Shown here: positions 53,206 to 62,466 of the stretch, one piece after another
Position numbering within the stretch: the first letter of the stretch is position 1
Layout: each line of letters begins with the position of its first letter
Assembly: GCF_005233875.1 (NCBI RefSeq)
Contig: NZ_SZPZ01000001.1
Coordinates: forward strand, 1,116,001-1,180,000
Direction: 5' to 3'
DNA: 64,000 nt
Origin: Kribbella jiaozuonensis
GTDB lineage: Bacteria; Actinomycetota; Actinomycetes; Propionibacteriales; Kribbellaceae
Position numbers and translations under genes: made by a program
Notes under the pieces: model-generated
What the model was told of the DNA's origin: nothing
Databases searched by the model: none
The model's input: only the letters and a program-made list of their open reading frames with translations

Positions 53206-54788
53206 TCAGGCAGGAAGATCGCGCCTGCGCAGTCCCACCAGGCCTGCGAAGCCGACGACCACGGCGATCGCGAGCAGGGCGATCAGTGGACCTGCGGACA
53301 CCGTCCCGCCTGGTAGTGAGGGGAGATGGCTGAACGGCGAGATGTCGCGGATCCAGCCCGCCGTCGCGACCCCGGCGCTCACCAGGCCGATCAGAATGCA
53401 GACAGTTGGTCCGGCCCACGAGATCATCGAGGCCTGCGGGAAGAATCCGAAGATCGCGATCGCAATCGCGGCCAGCACCCATACCGCCGGGAGTTGCGCC
53501 AGCGCTGCACCGATGAGTCTCGGGACCTGTCCGCCCACATCGCCGATCGCGACGCCGTACGCAAGCCCTTCGGCCACACCAGCCGCCAGCAACGCGACCG
53601 CCGGCCCGAGCAGGCTGAAGACGAGATGGCTCGCGGCCCACTGCCAACGACTCGTCGCGGTCGCCAGCACGGGCTCGGCCCGCCCGCTGCTCTCCTCCAC
53701 GCGCATCCGCAGTGTTGCCTGTACGGCGTACGCCGAGGCGACCCGACCAGTGTCATGACTCCGGCCAGGAACGAGTCGATCAGCCCGGCCGATCCGCCCA
53801 TTCGCTGGAACATCTCCTGGATGGTCGGATCGTCCTTCATCATGTCGCCGACGCCCTTGGCGACGCCGCCGAACAGTAAGCCCAGCAAGGCGAATCCGAC
53901 TGTCCACGCTAGGAGCAGACCACGGTGCAACCGCCAGGCCAGCGCGAATGGCGAGCCGAGCGTCCCGTCCGCCGGGCCGAGCTTGTCGGGTAGCAGTCCG
54001 GCGCCGATGTCCCGTTTGGTAGCGAGAATGACGGCGGTGACGACCAAGCCGATGGTTGCTACCAGCAACACGGCGGCGAGCCACCAGCGGTTCTCGGCGT
54101 ACGGGTGGATCTGTTGTGCCCAGCCGATCGGCGAGAGGTAAGACAACCAGGCGAGCGGGCCGTCCGTGTGTGCGCTGGTGTCGCCTGCGGCGCGCAGTAC
54201 GTAGGACGCACCGAGAACGCCGATCGCGATCCCGCGCGCGGTGCCGGCGCTCGCGGTCAACTGCGCCGCGACTGCGCCTACTGCTGCGAAGAACCAGCCG
54301 GTGCCGGCGTAAACCATGCCGATGGCAACGGATCCTGCTACCGGGAGATCTTGGCTGTGCATGCCCAAGGCAAGGAGAACGGCCAGTGTCAGGTTGGCGC
54401 CGAAGACTGTGATCAGCGCCGCCGCCAGTTGTGCGTGCCGGCCGATGACGGTTGCCCCGAGCAACTCACGACGGCCGGTCTCTTCCTCGACCCGGGTGTG
54501 CCGGATCACCGTGAGCAGGCTGATCAGTCCGACCATCACCGGCACGAACCCGAGTCGCCAGGTGACGAATTCGCCCAGGCTGGAGCCGGACAGTTCGCCG
54601 TACAAGGTGATGAAGCCGGCGTTGCTCGCGTACTTGATGCGGGAGTCCGGCGTCGGGAACAGATCGCCGTACTCCTTCACGTAGCTGACCGAGATCGCCA
54701 CCAGCAGCACGATCCACAACGGCAGGACGATCCGGTCGCGGCGCAGGATCAGCCGGATCAGCCCGCCGGTCCCCGCGAGGCTTTTCAT
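53206..54788 (-). pseudogene. Frameshifted ABC-2 exporter permease
   Basis: The N-terminal part (from ATG 54788, [19 protein letters not shown]) reads well to FLAGVMTLVG near 53748. The rest (ASAYAVQATLRMRVEESSGRAEPVLAT and the last five helices to 53206) continues in another frame. The total length is one base short of a whole number of codons, so a single base is missing near 53737-53750. About twelve helices would result in the intact form. It overlaps the ATPase stop, so it belongs to the TetR/ABC operon. It may be a real inactivation or a sequencing error. Confidence 0.85.
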
Positions 54789-55681
54789 TTCACCGCCTCG
54801 GGTTCGTACAGCCGCAGGAACAACTCCTCCAACGAGGGCGGCTGGCTCACGAGACTCCGTACGCCGATCTCCGTCAACCGTCGCAGGACCGGGTTGATCT
54901 CGTCGGTGTCGACGTCGAACTGGACGCGCCCGTCGGCCTCCTTGAGATCGTGTACGCCGGACAGCTGGGCCAGGCCGTTCATCGGTCCGACCAGCTCGGC
55001 CTGGATCGACGTACGCGTGAGGTGCCGCAGCTCGGACAGTGTGCCGCTCTCGACCGCACGGCCGGCCCGGATGATCGTGACGCGATCGCACAGCGCTTCG
55101 ACCTCGGACAGGATGTGGCTGGACAGCAGCACGGTCCGGCCGTCGCGGTCGCTGATCTCCTGCACGACCTCGCGGAAGACCTCTTCCATCAACGGGTCAA
55201 GGCCGCTCGTCGGCTCGTCGAGCAGCAGGAGCTCGACGTCGGAGGCGAACGCGGCGACCAGCGCGACCTTCTGGCGGTTGCCCTTCGAGTACGCACGGGC
55301 CTTCTTGCGCGGGTCGAGATCGAACCGCTCGAGCAGCTCGGCCTTGCGCTTCTTGTCGATACCGCCGCGCATCCGACCGAGCAGGTCGATCGCCTCGCCG
55401 CCGGACAGATTCGGCCAGAGCGTCACGTCACCGGGGACGTAGGCCAGGCGGCGATGCAGGTCGGTCGCGTCCGACCAGGGGTCGCCGTCGAGGACCCGCG
55501 CGGTGCCCTCGTCCGCGCGCGTCAGTCCCAACAGGATGCGAATGGTGGTGGTCTTCCCCGCGCCGTTCGGGCCGAGGAACCCGTGCACCTCACCGGTTCG
55601 CACCGTGAGGTCGAGACCGTCCAGGGCAAAGGTCCGCCCGAACGACTTGACCAGACCTTCCGTGCTGATCGCAGCCGGCAT
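54785..55681 (-). CDS. ABC exporter ATP-binding protein (drug-resistance type)
   Basis: A 298-residue ATPase of the DrrA-like class. Walker [11 protein letters not shown], signature-like [10 protein letters not shown], Walker [15 protein letters not shown], and a C-terminal extension of about 80 residues with [16 protein letters not shown] 55681 is preferred; GTG 55687 overlaps the TetR stop. Its partner permease is frameshifted. Confidence 0.9.
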   Translation of the reverse strand: MPAAISTEGLVKSFGRTFALDGLDLTVRTGEVHGFLGPNGAGKTTTIRILLGLTRADEGTARVLDGDPWSDATDLHRRLAYVPGDVTLWPNLSGGEAIDLLGRMRGGIDKKRKAELLERFDLDPRKKARAYSKGNRQKVALVAAFASDVELLLLDEPTSGLDPLMEEVFREVVQEISDRDGRTVLLSSHILSEVEALCDRVTIIRAGRAVESGTLSELRHLTRTSIQAELVGPMNGLAQLSGVHDLKEADGRVQFDVDTDEINPVLRRLTEIGVRSLVSQPPSLEELFLRLYEPEAVK

Positions 55682-55683
55682 GA

Positions 55684-56292
55684 TCACTTCTCCTCAGAGC
55701 GTTGCTGGAGTTTTTCGATTTGTTCGGGGGAGATGAGCGGGATCGTGAAGACCTCCATCAAGGCCTGGCCGATCCGGTTGTAGCCCGCCGGGGTGGTGAT
55801 GTCCTCGCCGAGCGCCTTCGAGACCTGGTCCCGCAGGATGAAGACGCTCAGCTTGATCGCGGCCAGCGCGGCGGCGTACCCGCGGGGGTCCTTCGGTTTG
55901 ATGCCGTAACCACTGGCCCATTCCTCGACCGCGTCGACCCCTTCCAGGAACAGCGCGGTCGCGGTCTCGGAGCCGTCCATCATCGAGCGAACGATGTACA
56001 ACTGCAGCGGAAACGCGATCGGATGCAGCACCAGCGGATCGAGCCCGGTGAGATCACCGTCCTGCGTCAGCTCGGCCCCGATCTGCAGCATCCGATCCTT
56101 CGCGTACCGGTCGCAGGCGTCCCGCAACGCCTCCTTCGACCCGAAGTGATGCCGGACAAGCCCCGACGACACCCCCGCCTCGGCAGCAATATCCCGGATC
56201 GAGGCCCCCTCGATCCCACGCTCCCCGAACAACCTGATCGCCGCATCCCGAATCCGAGCCCGCGCCGTCAGGTCCTCTGCCGCTCGATCCAT
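55684..56292 (-). CDS. TetR family regulator of the ABC exporter
   Basis: A 202-residue TetR protein. HTH at about residues 8-55 ([47 protein letters not shown]), then a ligand domain. It is first in the operon with the ATPase and permease. A perfect 18-bp palindrome 35 bases upstream is its likely operator. Confidence 0.9.
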   Translation of the reverse strand: MDRAAEDLTARARIRDAAIRLFGERGIEGASIRDIAAEAGVSSGLVRHHFGSKEALRDACDRYAKDRMLQIGAELTQDGDLTGLDPLVLHPIAFPLQLYIVRSMMDGSETATALFLEGVDAVEEWASGYGIKPKDPRGYAAALAAIKLSVFILRDQVSKALGEDITTPAGYNRIGQALMEVFTIPLISPEQIEKLQQRSEEK

Positions 56293-56326
56293 CACCCACT
56301 CCTCTCCCTACACACAAAAGCAAACT

Positions 56327-56344
56327 ACTACACGATCGTGTAGT
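56327..56344. promoter_or_regulatory. TetR operator, perfect palindrome
   Basis: ACTACACGATCGTGTAGT reads the same on both strands over 18 bases and lies just upstream of the exporter regulator. Confidence 0.8.
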
Positions 56345-56393
56345 CAAGTGCTTTGAGGTGGGTACTGCGGTCAGCCCCGCGTTCTCCGCAGCT

Positions 56394-56641
56394 GCTTTCT
56401 TCGTCGCTACGCTCCTCAGCGCACCCGCTCCGCCCGCACCCGCCCACCCCCGGCTCATCGCCGTACATCCCCTTCCGGCTATCGCCGGGTCTTCCGGCTA
56501 TCGCCGGACCGTGCCGGCTATCGCCGGAGTGGGCGGCTGCCGCCGCGAGTCGCTCGCTGCGCTCGCGGTGACTGCTGGCCGGGTCAATCGATGACTGGAC
56601 CGTGGAGGCTGGCGGGTGTCGACTCCTGCTGTCATGACGCG
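56394..56641 (-). repeat. Hairpin element copy B1
   Basis: Inverted orientation. Three CCGGC-TATC-GCCGG hairpins at 56475, 56494 and 56514 (GATA loops on the minus strand). Bases 56394-56452 are a perfect 59-bp inverted match to 58557-58615. Confidence 0.85.
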
Positions 56642-56659
56642 AATGGGTGCGATCGGCCC

Positions 56660-56900
56660 CGGCGTGCTACGCAGCTGCTTTCTTCGTCGCTTCGCTCCTC
56701 AGCGCAGCTGCTCCGCGCGCACCCCCACCCACCCCCGGCTCAGCGCCGGAGCATCCCTTGCGGCTATCGCCGGAGTGGCGGCTGCCGCCGCGGATCGCTC
56801 GCCGTGACCGCTCAGGCCGGGACTGGCCGATGACATGGACCGTGGAGGCGGCGGGTGTCGACTCGTGCTGTCCCGACGCGGGCGAGTGTGAGCCGCCCGC
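56660..56900 (-). repeat. Hairpin element copy B2
   Basis: A diverged direct copy of B1 about 240 bases on. It keeps the CTTTCTTCGTCGC start and the GGACCGTGGAGGC segment (56837 against 56597), but only one TATC hairpin remains. Confidence 0.75.
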
Positions 56901-57159
56901 GCGCCGGGGCTCAGCGTCGCGCATCCTTTCCGGCTATCACCATATCTGCCAGACGCCGCTGGCGATTTGCGCGGCCGATTGCGCATTCGGGCTGTCCGGC
57001 GCGCTTTGCGGCGGGCCGTGGTGGACCTCATTCTGCTCTGGCCGAGACGACCTAGTGTTAGCTCCTCCGAACGCGAAATCACCTGATCGAGTGCTCGGGC
57101 CTCGTGATGTGAGACCGGTCACTAGACGCCAGTCGCGCACGGCCTGGGATGCTTCTCGA

Positions 57160-57501
57160 ATGAGATCAAACGGCGCATTAGGTCGCGCGCGGAGCGTCCT
57201 CCGCGACGGAGCCAGATTTGAACAGCCGCTTCTGAATCAACCGGCACGCTGGCTTTTGCGAGCTATCTTGATGGGCGCGTGGTCCGCCGTTTGCGGTGCG
57301 CTAGCCTTCCTCATCCTGCTCGGCATGACGGTCGGTCGGTTCCTGTTCCACGGCTCTGAGCGCTTAGGCCATCTACTTGAGGTCGGGGCGCTAGCACTCG
57401 GCATCTTGGCGCTTGTGACCCTCGTTCTGGTGGTGTGGAAGGTGGACCGACCAACGCCGATGTCGGCTGTATCCACGAGCGAGGTAGGACGGGAGCAGTG
57501 A
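57160..57501 (+). CDS. Small two-helix membrane protein, first gene of foreign-looking module
   Basis: A 113-residue protein with membrane helices at about 38-63 and 73-97. No known domain. Codons include two TTA and three CTA leucines, which are rare in the neighbours, and many A/T third positions. The start at 57160 lacks a clear ribosome site; GTG 57109 is an in-frame alternative. Its stop overlaps the next gene's GTG, so the two are a unit. Confidence 0.6.
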   Translation: MRSNGALGRARSVLRDGARFEQPLLNQPARWLLRAILMGAWSAVCGALAFLILLGMTVGRFLFHGSERLGHLLEVGALALGILALVTLVLVVWKVDRPTPMSAVSTSEVGREQ

Positions 57502-58142
57502 AGCACTCTGCCCTAGTCGTCCTCGTAGTCATCTTGTTCGCAGTCCTCGTGGCATCGGCCTTCTGGGCCGGTCGAGAGTCAGTCCGGGCGATCCGCAGGT
57601 GGCGTGCAGGACTCCGGCAGCCGCTGATTTCTCTCGATCGAGTTACCGCCGCGACTCTTCCGCCTCATTGGCCAGTGAACGCCACGAGGTGGCCGAAACC
57701 ATTTGCCGACGGCGAACGGCAGTTGACGCGCGACATCTGTGCAATCTACGCGCATGAGGCGTGGCGTATGCATGGAAGGACCCGAGCTACTTCGGAGATG
57801 GCGCTGGTGGTCGGCGGCGCCTGGCTCGGCACGACTCTGCCTAACACGCTTCAGACGTTGTTTGCAGGGGAGCGGACCTTGCTGCTCGGATTCTTTTCGA
57901 GCGTGTTCCTCGATCCTCACTGGTGGAACGTGGTGTTGCCCGGAGCAGTCATCGCCGTAGGTCTGAATCTGCAAAGCGAGGCAGACGGCATTGAACTCGT
58001 GAAGGCTGCATACGCTGACGCAGCTCAGGTGCCGGTCAGGCCGCCAGGGACTGCGCAAAAACTGAGTGAGCAACCGTTGGCCGCTCGTCCGAGACTCGGT
58101 CTTCTGGATCGAGTTCGGCAGGCCTGGAGTAATCGGAGATGA
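57498..58142 (+). CDS. Membrane protein of unknown function, second gene of module
   Basis: A 214-residue protein with an N-terminal helix (ALVVLVVILFAVLVASAFWAG), a soluble part of about 60 residues with WRMHGRTRATSEMAL, then two more hydrophobic stretches (VVGGAWLGTTLPNTL and WWNVVLPGAVIAVGL) and a basic C-terminal tail. No family recognised. GGGAG is upstream of GTG 57498. Codon use is unlike the flanks, with frequent TTT, CTT, GCA and AAA. Confidence 0.65.
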   Translation: MKHSALVVLVVILFAVLVASAFWAGRESVRAIRRWRAGLRQPLISLDRVTAATLPPHWPVNATRWPKPFADGERQLTRDICAIYAHEAWRMHGRTRATSEMALVVGGAWLGTTLPNTLQTLFAGERTLLLGFFSSVFLDPHWWNVVLPGAVIAVGLNLQSEADGIELVKAAYADAAQVPVRPPGTAQKLSEQPLAARPRLGLLDRVRQAWSNRR

Positions 58143-58442
58143 TCCCCGAACGCCCCGCCGATCACCAGATGCTCGTGACGCCGGTCCCGCGTTCCGGACA
58201 GCGCTGTGCCGCTGCCGCGGTCGGACTTTCCCGCTCCTGCATGAGAAGCGGAGGGCTGTGGCCAGCGATTGGCCGGGAATAGTTGGCGACAAGGCATCGA
58301 CGGCGCCGTGACTGGGGCTGTCGCCTCCGCAGGCGAGATCGTCACTCGGCTCTGAGCCAGGGGCGGCGGAGTCGGGCGAGTCTCGCGCAGCACATGCCTG
58401 GGCGGATCGTGAGACACCTGACGCCACGGCTCGCCTGGACGA

Positions 58443-58640
58443 CCACGGCACGCCGTGGACCGCGGGCGGCAGCCCGCAGATTCCGGCGATAGCCGGAAAA
58501 GTCCGGCGATAGCCGGATGACCCGGCGATAGCCGGAAGGGGATGCACCGCGCTGAGCGGGGGTGGGCGGGTGCGGGCGGAGCGGGTGCGCTGAGGAGCGT
58601 AGCGACGAAGAAAGCGGCCGCGTAGCCCGCGGGGTAGACC
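58443..58640 (+). repeat. Hairpin element copy C
   Basis: Direct orientation. It starts with a 7-bp stem CCACGGC/GCCGTGG, then GCGGGC-GGCA-GCCCGC, three CCGGC-GATA-GCCGG hairpins at 58483, 58503 and 58522, and the tail with the 59-bp inverted match to B1 (58557-58615). Confidence 0.85.
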
Positions 58641-58710
58641 GCATTCCGACCGGTAAGAAGGTTACTTCAGTGTGACAAAGGGTCGTAGTTTGTTGACAGA
58701 GGGGTGTCTG

Positions 58711-58744
58711 CTGGTGTGGGTTCTTCCCCAAACACCAACACCAG
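58711..58744. promoter_or_regulatory. Imperfect inverted repeat before the peptide importer
   Basis: CTGGTGTGGG and CCAACACCAG pair at nine of ten positions with a 14-base centre. It could be an operator or a leader hairpin for the importer operon. TTGACA at 58693-58698 is a possible -35 box without a clear -10. Confidence 0.4.
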
Positions 58745-58763
58745 CTGGGGAAGGTTGGCGGCC

Positions 58764-60566
58764 ATGAGGAAGTTGTTGGCGGTGCTGGGGGCCTTGTGTT
58801 TGGCGGTGGTTCCGGGTGCGGCGTACGCGGCTGATCCGGTGAAGGATCCGGCCAAGAAGGTGATCAAGATCGGGGTGACCCAGTCGGTCGACTCGATGAA
58901 TCCGTTCTTGGCTGTGCGGCTGGTGACCGGGTCGATCCAGCGGATGATCTACGGCTTCCTCACGGTGCCGGACTCGAAGACCCTGCAACCCAGTCCGGAT
59001 CTCGCCGAGTCCTGGACAACGTCGCCGGACGGGCTGACGTGGACGTTCAAGATCCGGCAGGCGAAGTGGTCGGACGGGCAGCCGATCACGGCGGACGATG
59101 CGGCTTGGACGTTCAACAAGATGATCACCGACGACGGCGCCAAGACCGGCAACGGTCCGGCCGTCGCGAACTTCCAGAGCGTCACCGCGAACGGCCAGGA
59201 GCTGACCATCAAGCTCAAGACCCCGCAGGCGTCGATGCTCGACAACCCCGTCCCGATCATGCCCAAGCACGTCTGGGAGAAGGTCAAGAACATCTCGGAG
59301 TACGACGCTGAGGTGTACCCGACCGTCGGCAGCGGACCGTACGTCGCGGTCGAGCACAAGAAGGACCAGTTCGTGCGGCTCGAGGCGAACCCGCAGTACT
59401 GGCGTGGGCGGCCGAAGGTCGACGAACTGCAGGTGATCTTCTACGACAACCCGGCCGCCTCGATCGTCGGGCTGAAGAAGGGTGACATCGACCTGATCGG
59501 GCGGCTGAACCCGCCGGACTTCGAGTCACTGAAGGGCGATGACAACATCGTCCAGTGGAACACGCAGGGCCGGCGGGCGGCGTACCTGCAGATCAACCAC
59601 GGCGCGACGACCAGCGACAACAAGCCGATCGGCGACGGCCACCCGGCCCTGAAGGATCCGAAGGTACGGACCGCGCTGCACTACGCGATCGACAAGCAGA
59701 AGCTGGTCGACGAGGTCCAGGGCGGGCTCGCGAAACCGGCCGACGGATCGATCATTCCGCCGCTGTACAAGGACTTCTTCTGGGAGGCGAGCGGCGCCGA
59801 GAAGGTGACGTTCGACCTCGCGAAGGCCAACAAGATCCTCGACGACGCCGGGTACAAGAAGGGACCTGACGGCGTACGGACGATGCCGGACGGGTCGCGG
59901 AAGCTGCAGTTCCGGTTCAGCATCCACACGGACACGCCGATCGAGGACAAGCTCGCGGAGTACCTGACCGGCTGGTTCAAGGAGATCGGCATCACGCTGA
60001 CGACCAAGCGGCTCGACTCGAGCAAGTTCACCGAGGAGACCGGTACGACGGCGCTCTTCGACATCGCGATCAGCGGCTGGTCGGTGAACCCGGACCCGGA
60101 GGAGGTGCTCGGCACGCATCTCTGCAGCCGGCGTCCGACCGCGTCCGGGCAGGGCGGCGGGACCGAGTCGTTCTACTGCGACCCGCAGTACGAAAGCCTG
60201 TATCTGCAGCAGCAGAAGGAGCTCGACCGGACCAAGCGCGCCGACACCATCAAGAAGATGGAGGAGCGGCTCTACACCGACGCGCCGGTGATCGCGTTGT
60301 ACTACCCGAACGATCTCGAGGGCTACCGCAAGGACCGGATCGCCAGCATCACGCCGATCCCGGAGGACAAGGGCCTGCTGTACGGCGGGTCCGGGTACTG
60401 GCCGTTCTACACGCTCGAGGCGGTGTCGAAGGACGGAGTCACGGCCGAGAGCGGTGGGATGAGCGGCGGCGTGATCGCGGGCATCGCGGCGGCCGTGGTC
60501 GTCGTACTGATCGGTGGGTTCTTCGTACTGCGACGCCGTCAGGGCGCGGCCGATGAGCGCGAATGA
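58764..60566 (+). CDS. Oligopeptide-type ABC substrate-binding protein with C-terminal membrane anchor
   Basis: A 600-residue SBP_bac_5 protein. The signal peptide ends in AYAADP and has no lipobox cysteine. The body has the family pattern (QSVDSMNPFLAVRLVTGSIQRMIYGFL, ...VALYYPNDLEGY). Instead of a lipid anchor it has a C-terminal helix (VIAGIAAAVVVVLIGGFFVL) followed by RRRQ, so it would be anchored at the carboxyl end. ATG 58764 starts the signal peptide. It overlaps the first permease by four bases. Confidence 0.92.
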   Translation: MRKLLAVLGALCLAVVPGAAYAADPVKDPAKKVIKIGVTQSVDSMNPFLAVRLVTGSIQRMIYGFLTVPDSKTLQPSPDLAESWTTSPDGLTWTFKIRQAKWSDGQPITADDAAWTFNKMITDDGAKTGNGPAVANFQSVTANGQELTIKLKTPQASMLDNPVPIMPKHVWEKVKNISEYDAEVYPTVGSGPYVAVEHKKDQFVRLEANPQYWRGRPKVDELQVIFYDNPAASIVGLKKGDIDLIGRLNPPDFESLKGDDNIVQWNTQGRRAAYLQINHGATTSDNKPIGDGHPALKDPKVRTALHYAIDKQKLVDEVQGGLAKPADGSIIPPLYKDFFWEASGAEKVTFDLAKANKILDDAGYKKGPDGVRTMPDGSRKLQFRFSIHTDTPIEDKLAEYLTGWFKEIGITLTTKRLDSSKFTEETGTTALFDIAISGWSVNPDPEEVLGTHLCSRRPTASGQGGGTESFYCDPQYESLYLQQQKELDRTKRADTIKKMEERLYTDAPVIALYYPNDLEGYRKDRIASITPIPEDKGLLYGGSGYWPFYTLEAVSKDGVTAESGGMSGGVIAGIAAAVVVVLIGGFFVLRRRQGAADERE

Positions 60567-61585
60567 CGGTCACGGTCGAAGCTCCTGAGCAGAGCCCTGC
60601 TCGCCACGGTCTGCTGCGCTATGCGGCGACCAAGGCGGGCGGGGCCCTGCTCAGCATCGCGATGGTGATCGTCGCGACGTTCTTCCTGTTCCGCCTGCTG
60701 CCCGGCGATCCGGTCCGCGCGCTGGCGCAGGGGCGGAACATGACGCCGGAACAGCTCGACCTGGAGCGGGCCCGGCTCGGTCTCGACAAGCCGATCCCTG
60801 AACAGTTCCTGCACTTCGTGAAGCAGACGCTGCAGTTCGATCTCGGCGTGTCGTACGAGTACAAGCGGCCGGTGGTCGACCTGATCGGCGAGCGGATCGG
60901 GTCGACGCTGTTGCTCACCGGTACGGCGTTGGTGATCGCGGTCAGTCTCGGCCTCTGGCAGGGTGCGCGCGCCGGGTGGAAGCCGGGCAGCCGGTTCGAC
61001 AAGGTGTCGACCGCGATCTCGCTGGTGCTGTGGTCGGTGCCGACGTTCTGGCTCGGGCTGTTGCTGCTGATGGTGTTCGCGGCCGGGATCGGGCCGATTC
61101 CGGGGATCTTCCCGACGCGTGGCAGCTCGAGCGTCGACAAGCCGGACGGGTTCGCCGGCGTGCTGGATGTCGGCGTACACATGGTGCTGCCGTGTCTGAC
61201 GCTCGTCGCGGTGGTCTATGCGCAGTACCTGCTGGTGATGCGGTCGTCCGTGCTCGACGAGGTCGGGCAGGACTACATCACGACGGCTCGGGCGAAGGGT
61301 TTGCGCGATGACGACGTACGGCGGAAGCACGCCGTACCGAACGCGCTGCTGCCGACGGTGACGCTGGTGTTCATGCGGATCGGGTTCGTGGTCGGGGGTG
61401 CCGTGACGGTCGAGGCGATCTTCAGCTGGCCGGGGCTCGGGCAGCTGTTCTACGAGGCGATCCGGGTGCCGGACTTCACGTTGATGCAGGGGACGTTCCT
61501 GCTGATCACGGTGTCGGTGATCCTGATGAACACGTTGGCGGACGTCATCTATCACCTCTTGGACCCGCGGGTGAGGTCGGCATGA
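60563..61585 (+). CDS. Peptide ABC importer permease, DppB/OppB-like
   Basis: A 340-residue permease with six helices, the N-terminal DppB-like stretch (FFLFRLLPGDPVRALAQG) and the EAA loop (DYITTARAKGLRDDDVRRKHAVPNALLP). It overlaps the neighbouring genes by four bases on each side. Confidence 0.93.
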   Translation: MTVTVEAPEQSPARHGLLRYAATKAGGALLSIAMVIVATFFLFRLLPGDPVRALAQGRNMTPEQLDLERARLGLDKPIPEQFLHFVKQTLQFDLGVSYEYKRPVVDLIGERIGSTLLLTGTALVIAVSLGLWQGARAGWKPGSRFDKVSTAISLVLWSVPTFWLGLLLLMVFAAGIGPIPGIFPTRGSSSVDKPDGFAGVLDVGVHMVLPCLTLVAVVYAQYLLVMRSSVLDEVGQDYITTARAKGLRDDDVRRKHAVPNALLPTVTLVFMRIGFVVGGAVTVEAIFSWPGLGQLFYEAIRVPDFTLMQGTFLLITVSVILMNTLADVIYHLLDPRVRSA

Positions 61586-62466
61586 GCAACGTGACCTGGG
61601 TACGCCGTCGTCGTGCCGCCGGGCGGTTCTGGGCGGATTTCCGGACGCACCGGGCCGGCGTTGCCGGCTTGGTGATTCTCGCGGTTGCCGTCGTACTGGC
61701 GTTGATCGCACCGTTGTTCATCGACGCCGGCGTGACGAACGTGGTGTCCGGCACCGGCGCGAAGCTGGCGCCGCCGAGCCTCGACGATCCGCTCGGGACC
61801 GACGAGTCGGGACGGTCGGTGCTGCTGATGATCTGGTGGGGTTCGCGGACGTCGCTGCTGATCGGATTCCTGGCGGCGCTGCTCAGCATGGTGATCGGGA
61901 CGGTGCTCGGGATCGCGGCCGGGCACTTCCGGGGGTGGGTCGGTGCGGTGATCCTGCGGGTGACCGACTGGTTCCTGGTGCTGCCGTCGCTGGTGACCGC
62001 GTTGGTGCTGGCGGCGATCCTGGGTGGTTCGACGGCGACGATCATCGTGGCGATCGGGGTGACGTCCTGGCCGTCGACGGCGCGATTGATCCGCGCGCAG
62101 ACGCTGGCCGTCGAGGCACGCCCGTACATCGAGAGATCGCTGGCGCTCGGCGGCGGCCACTGGCACATCACGACGCGCCACGTGCTGCCGAACGTCGCGC
62201 CGTTGCTGTTGGCAAGTACGACGCTGGAGGTCGCGAGCGCGATCGTGACGGAGTCGACGCTGGCGTTCCTCGGCGTGAGTGCGAACAAGACGTCGTGGGG
62301 GACGATGCTGCGCGGGGCTTATGACTGGGGTGCGGCGACGGCCGGCGCCTGGTGGTACATCTTGTTGCCGGGTCTCTGCATCGTCATCGTGGTGATGGCT
62401 TTCACCTTGTGTGGAAGGGCTTTGGAGTCGGTCTTGAATCCTCGCCTGCGGACCGGGGGTGCCTGA
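61582..62466 (+). CDS. Peptide ABC importer permease, DppC/OppC-like
   Basis: A 294-residue permease: N-terminal helix, APPSLDDPLGTDESGRSVLLMIWWGSRTSLLIG, and the EAA loop ARPYIERSLALGGGHWHITTRHVLPNVAP. The stop overlaps the next start (TGATG). Confidence 0.93.
   Translation: MSNVTWVRRRRAAGRFWADFRTHRAGVAGLVILAVAVVLALIAPLFIDAGVTNVVSGTGAKLAPPSLDDPLGTDESGRSVLLMIWWGSRTSLLIGFLAALLSMVIGTVLGIAAGHFRGWVGAVILRVTDWFLVLPSLVTALVLAAILGGSTATIIVAIGVTSWPSTARLIRAQTLAVEARPYIERSLALGGGHWHITTRHVLPNVAPLLLASTTLEVASAIVTESTLAFLGVSANKTSWGTMLRGAYDWGAATAGAWWYILLPGLCIVIVVMAFTLCGRALESVLNPRLRTGGA

Larger units (their letters stand above)
56345..57159. repeat. Repeat-filled region upstream of the membrane module
   Basis: About 815 bases without a gene. 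Two diverged tandem copies B1 and B2 of the hairpin element occupy 56380-56900, followed by a fragment to about 56945. The last 215 bases (56945-57159) are of lower GC and show nothing I recognise except possible upstream start codons for the 57160 gene. Confidence 0.7.
58143..58763. other. 621-base gene-free region between module and peptide importer
   Basis: The first 300 bases have medium GC and no gene I can support; they hold a small hairpin CGCCT-CCGC-AGGCG at 58322-58335. Hairpin element copy C follows (58443-58640), then about 120 bases upstream of the importer with an imperfect inverted repeat. Confidence 0.65.

Noticed and set aside
54789-55091. N-terminal extension of the permease frame
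   Set aside because: It overlaps the ATPase gene out of frame and encodes an Arg-rich sequence with no homology.
56647-57159. Longer version of the first module gene starting inside repeat B2
   Set aside because: The added residues come from the hairpin repeat. The membrane protein proper begins at or shortly before 57160.
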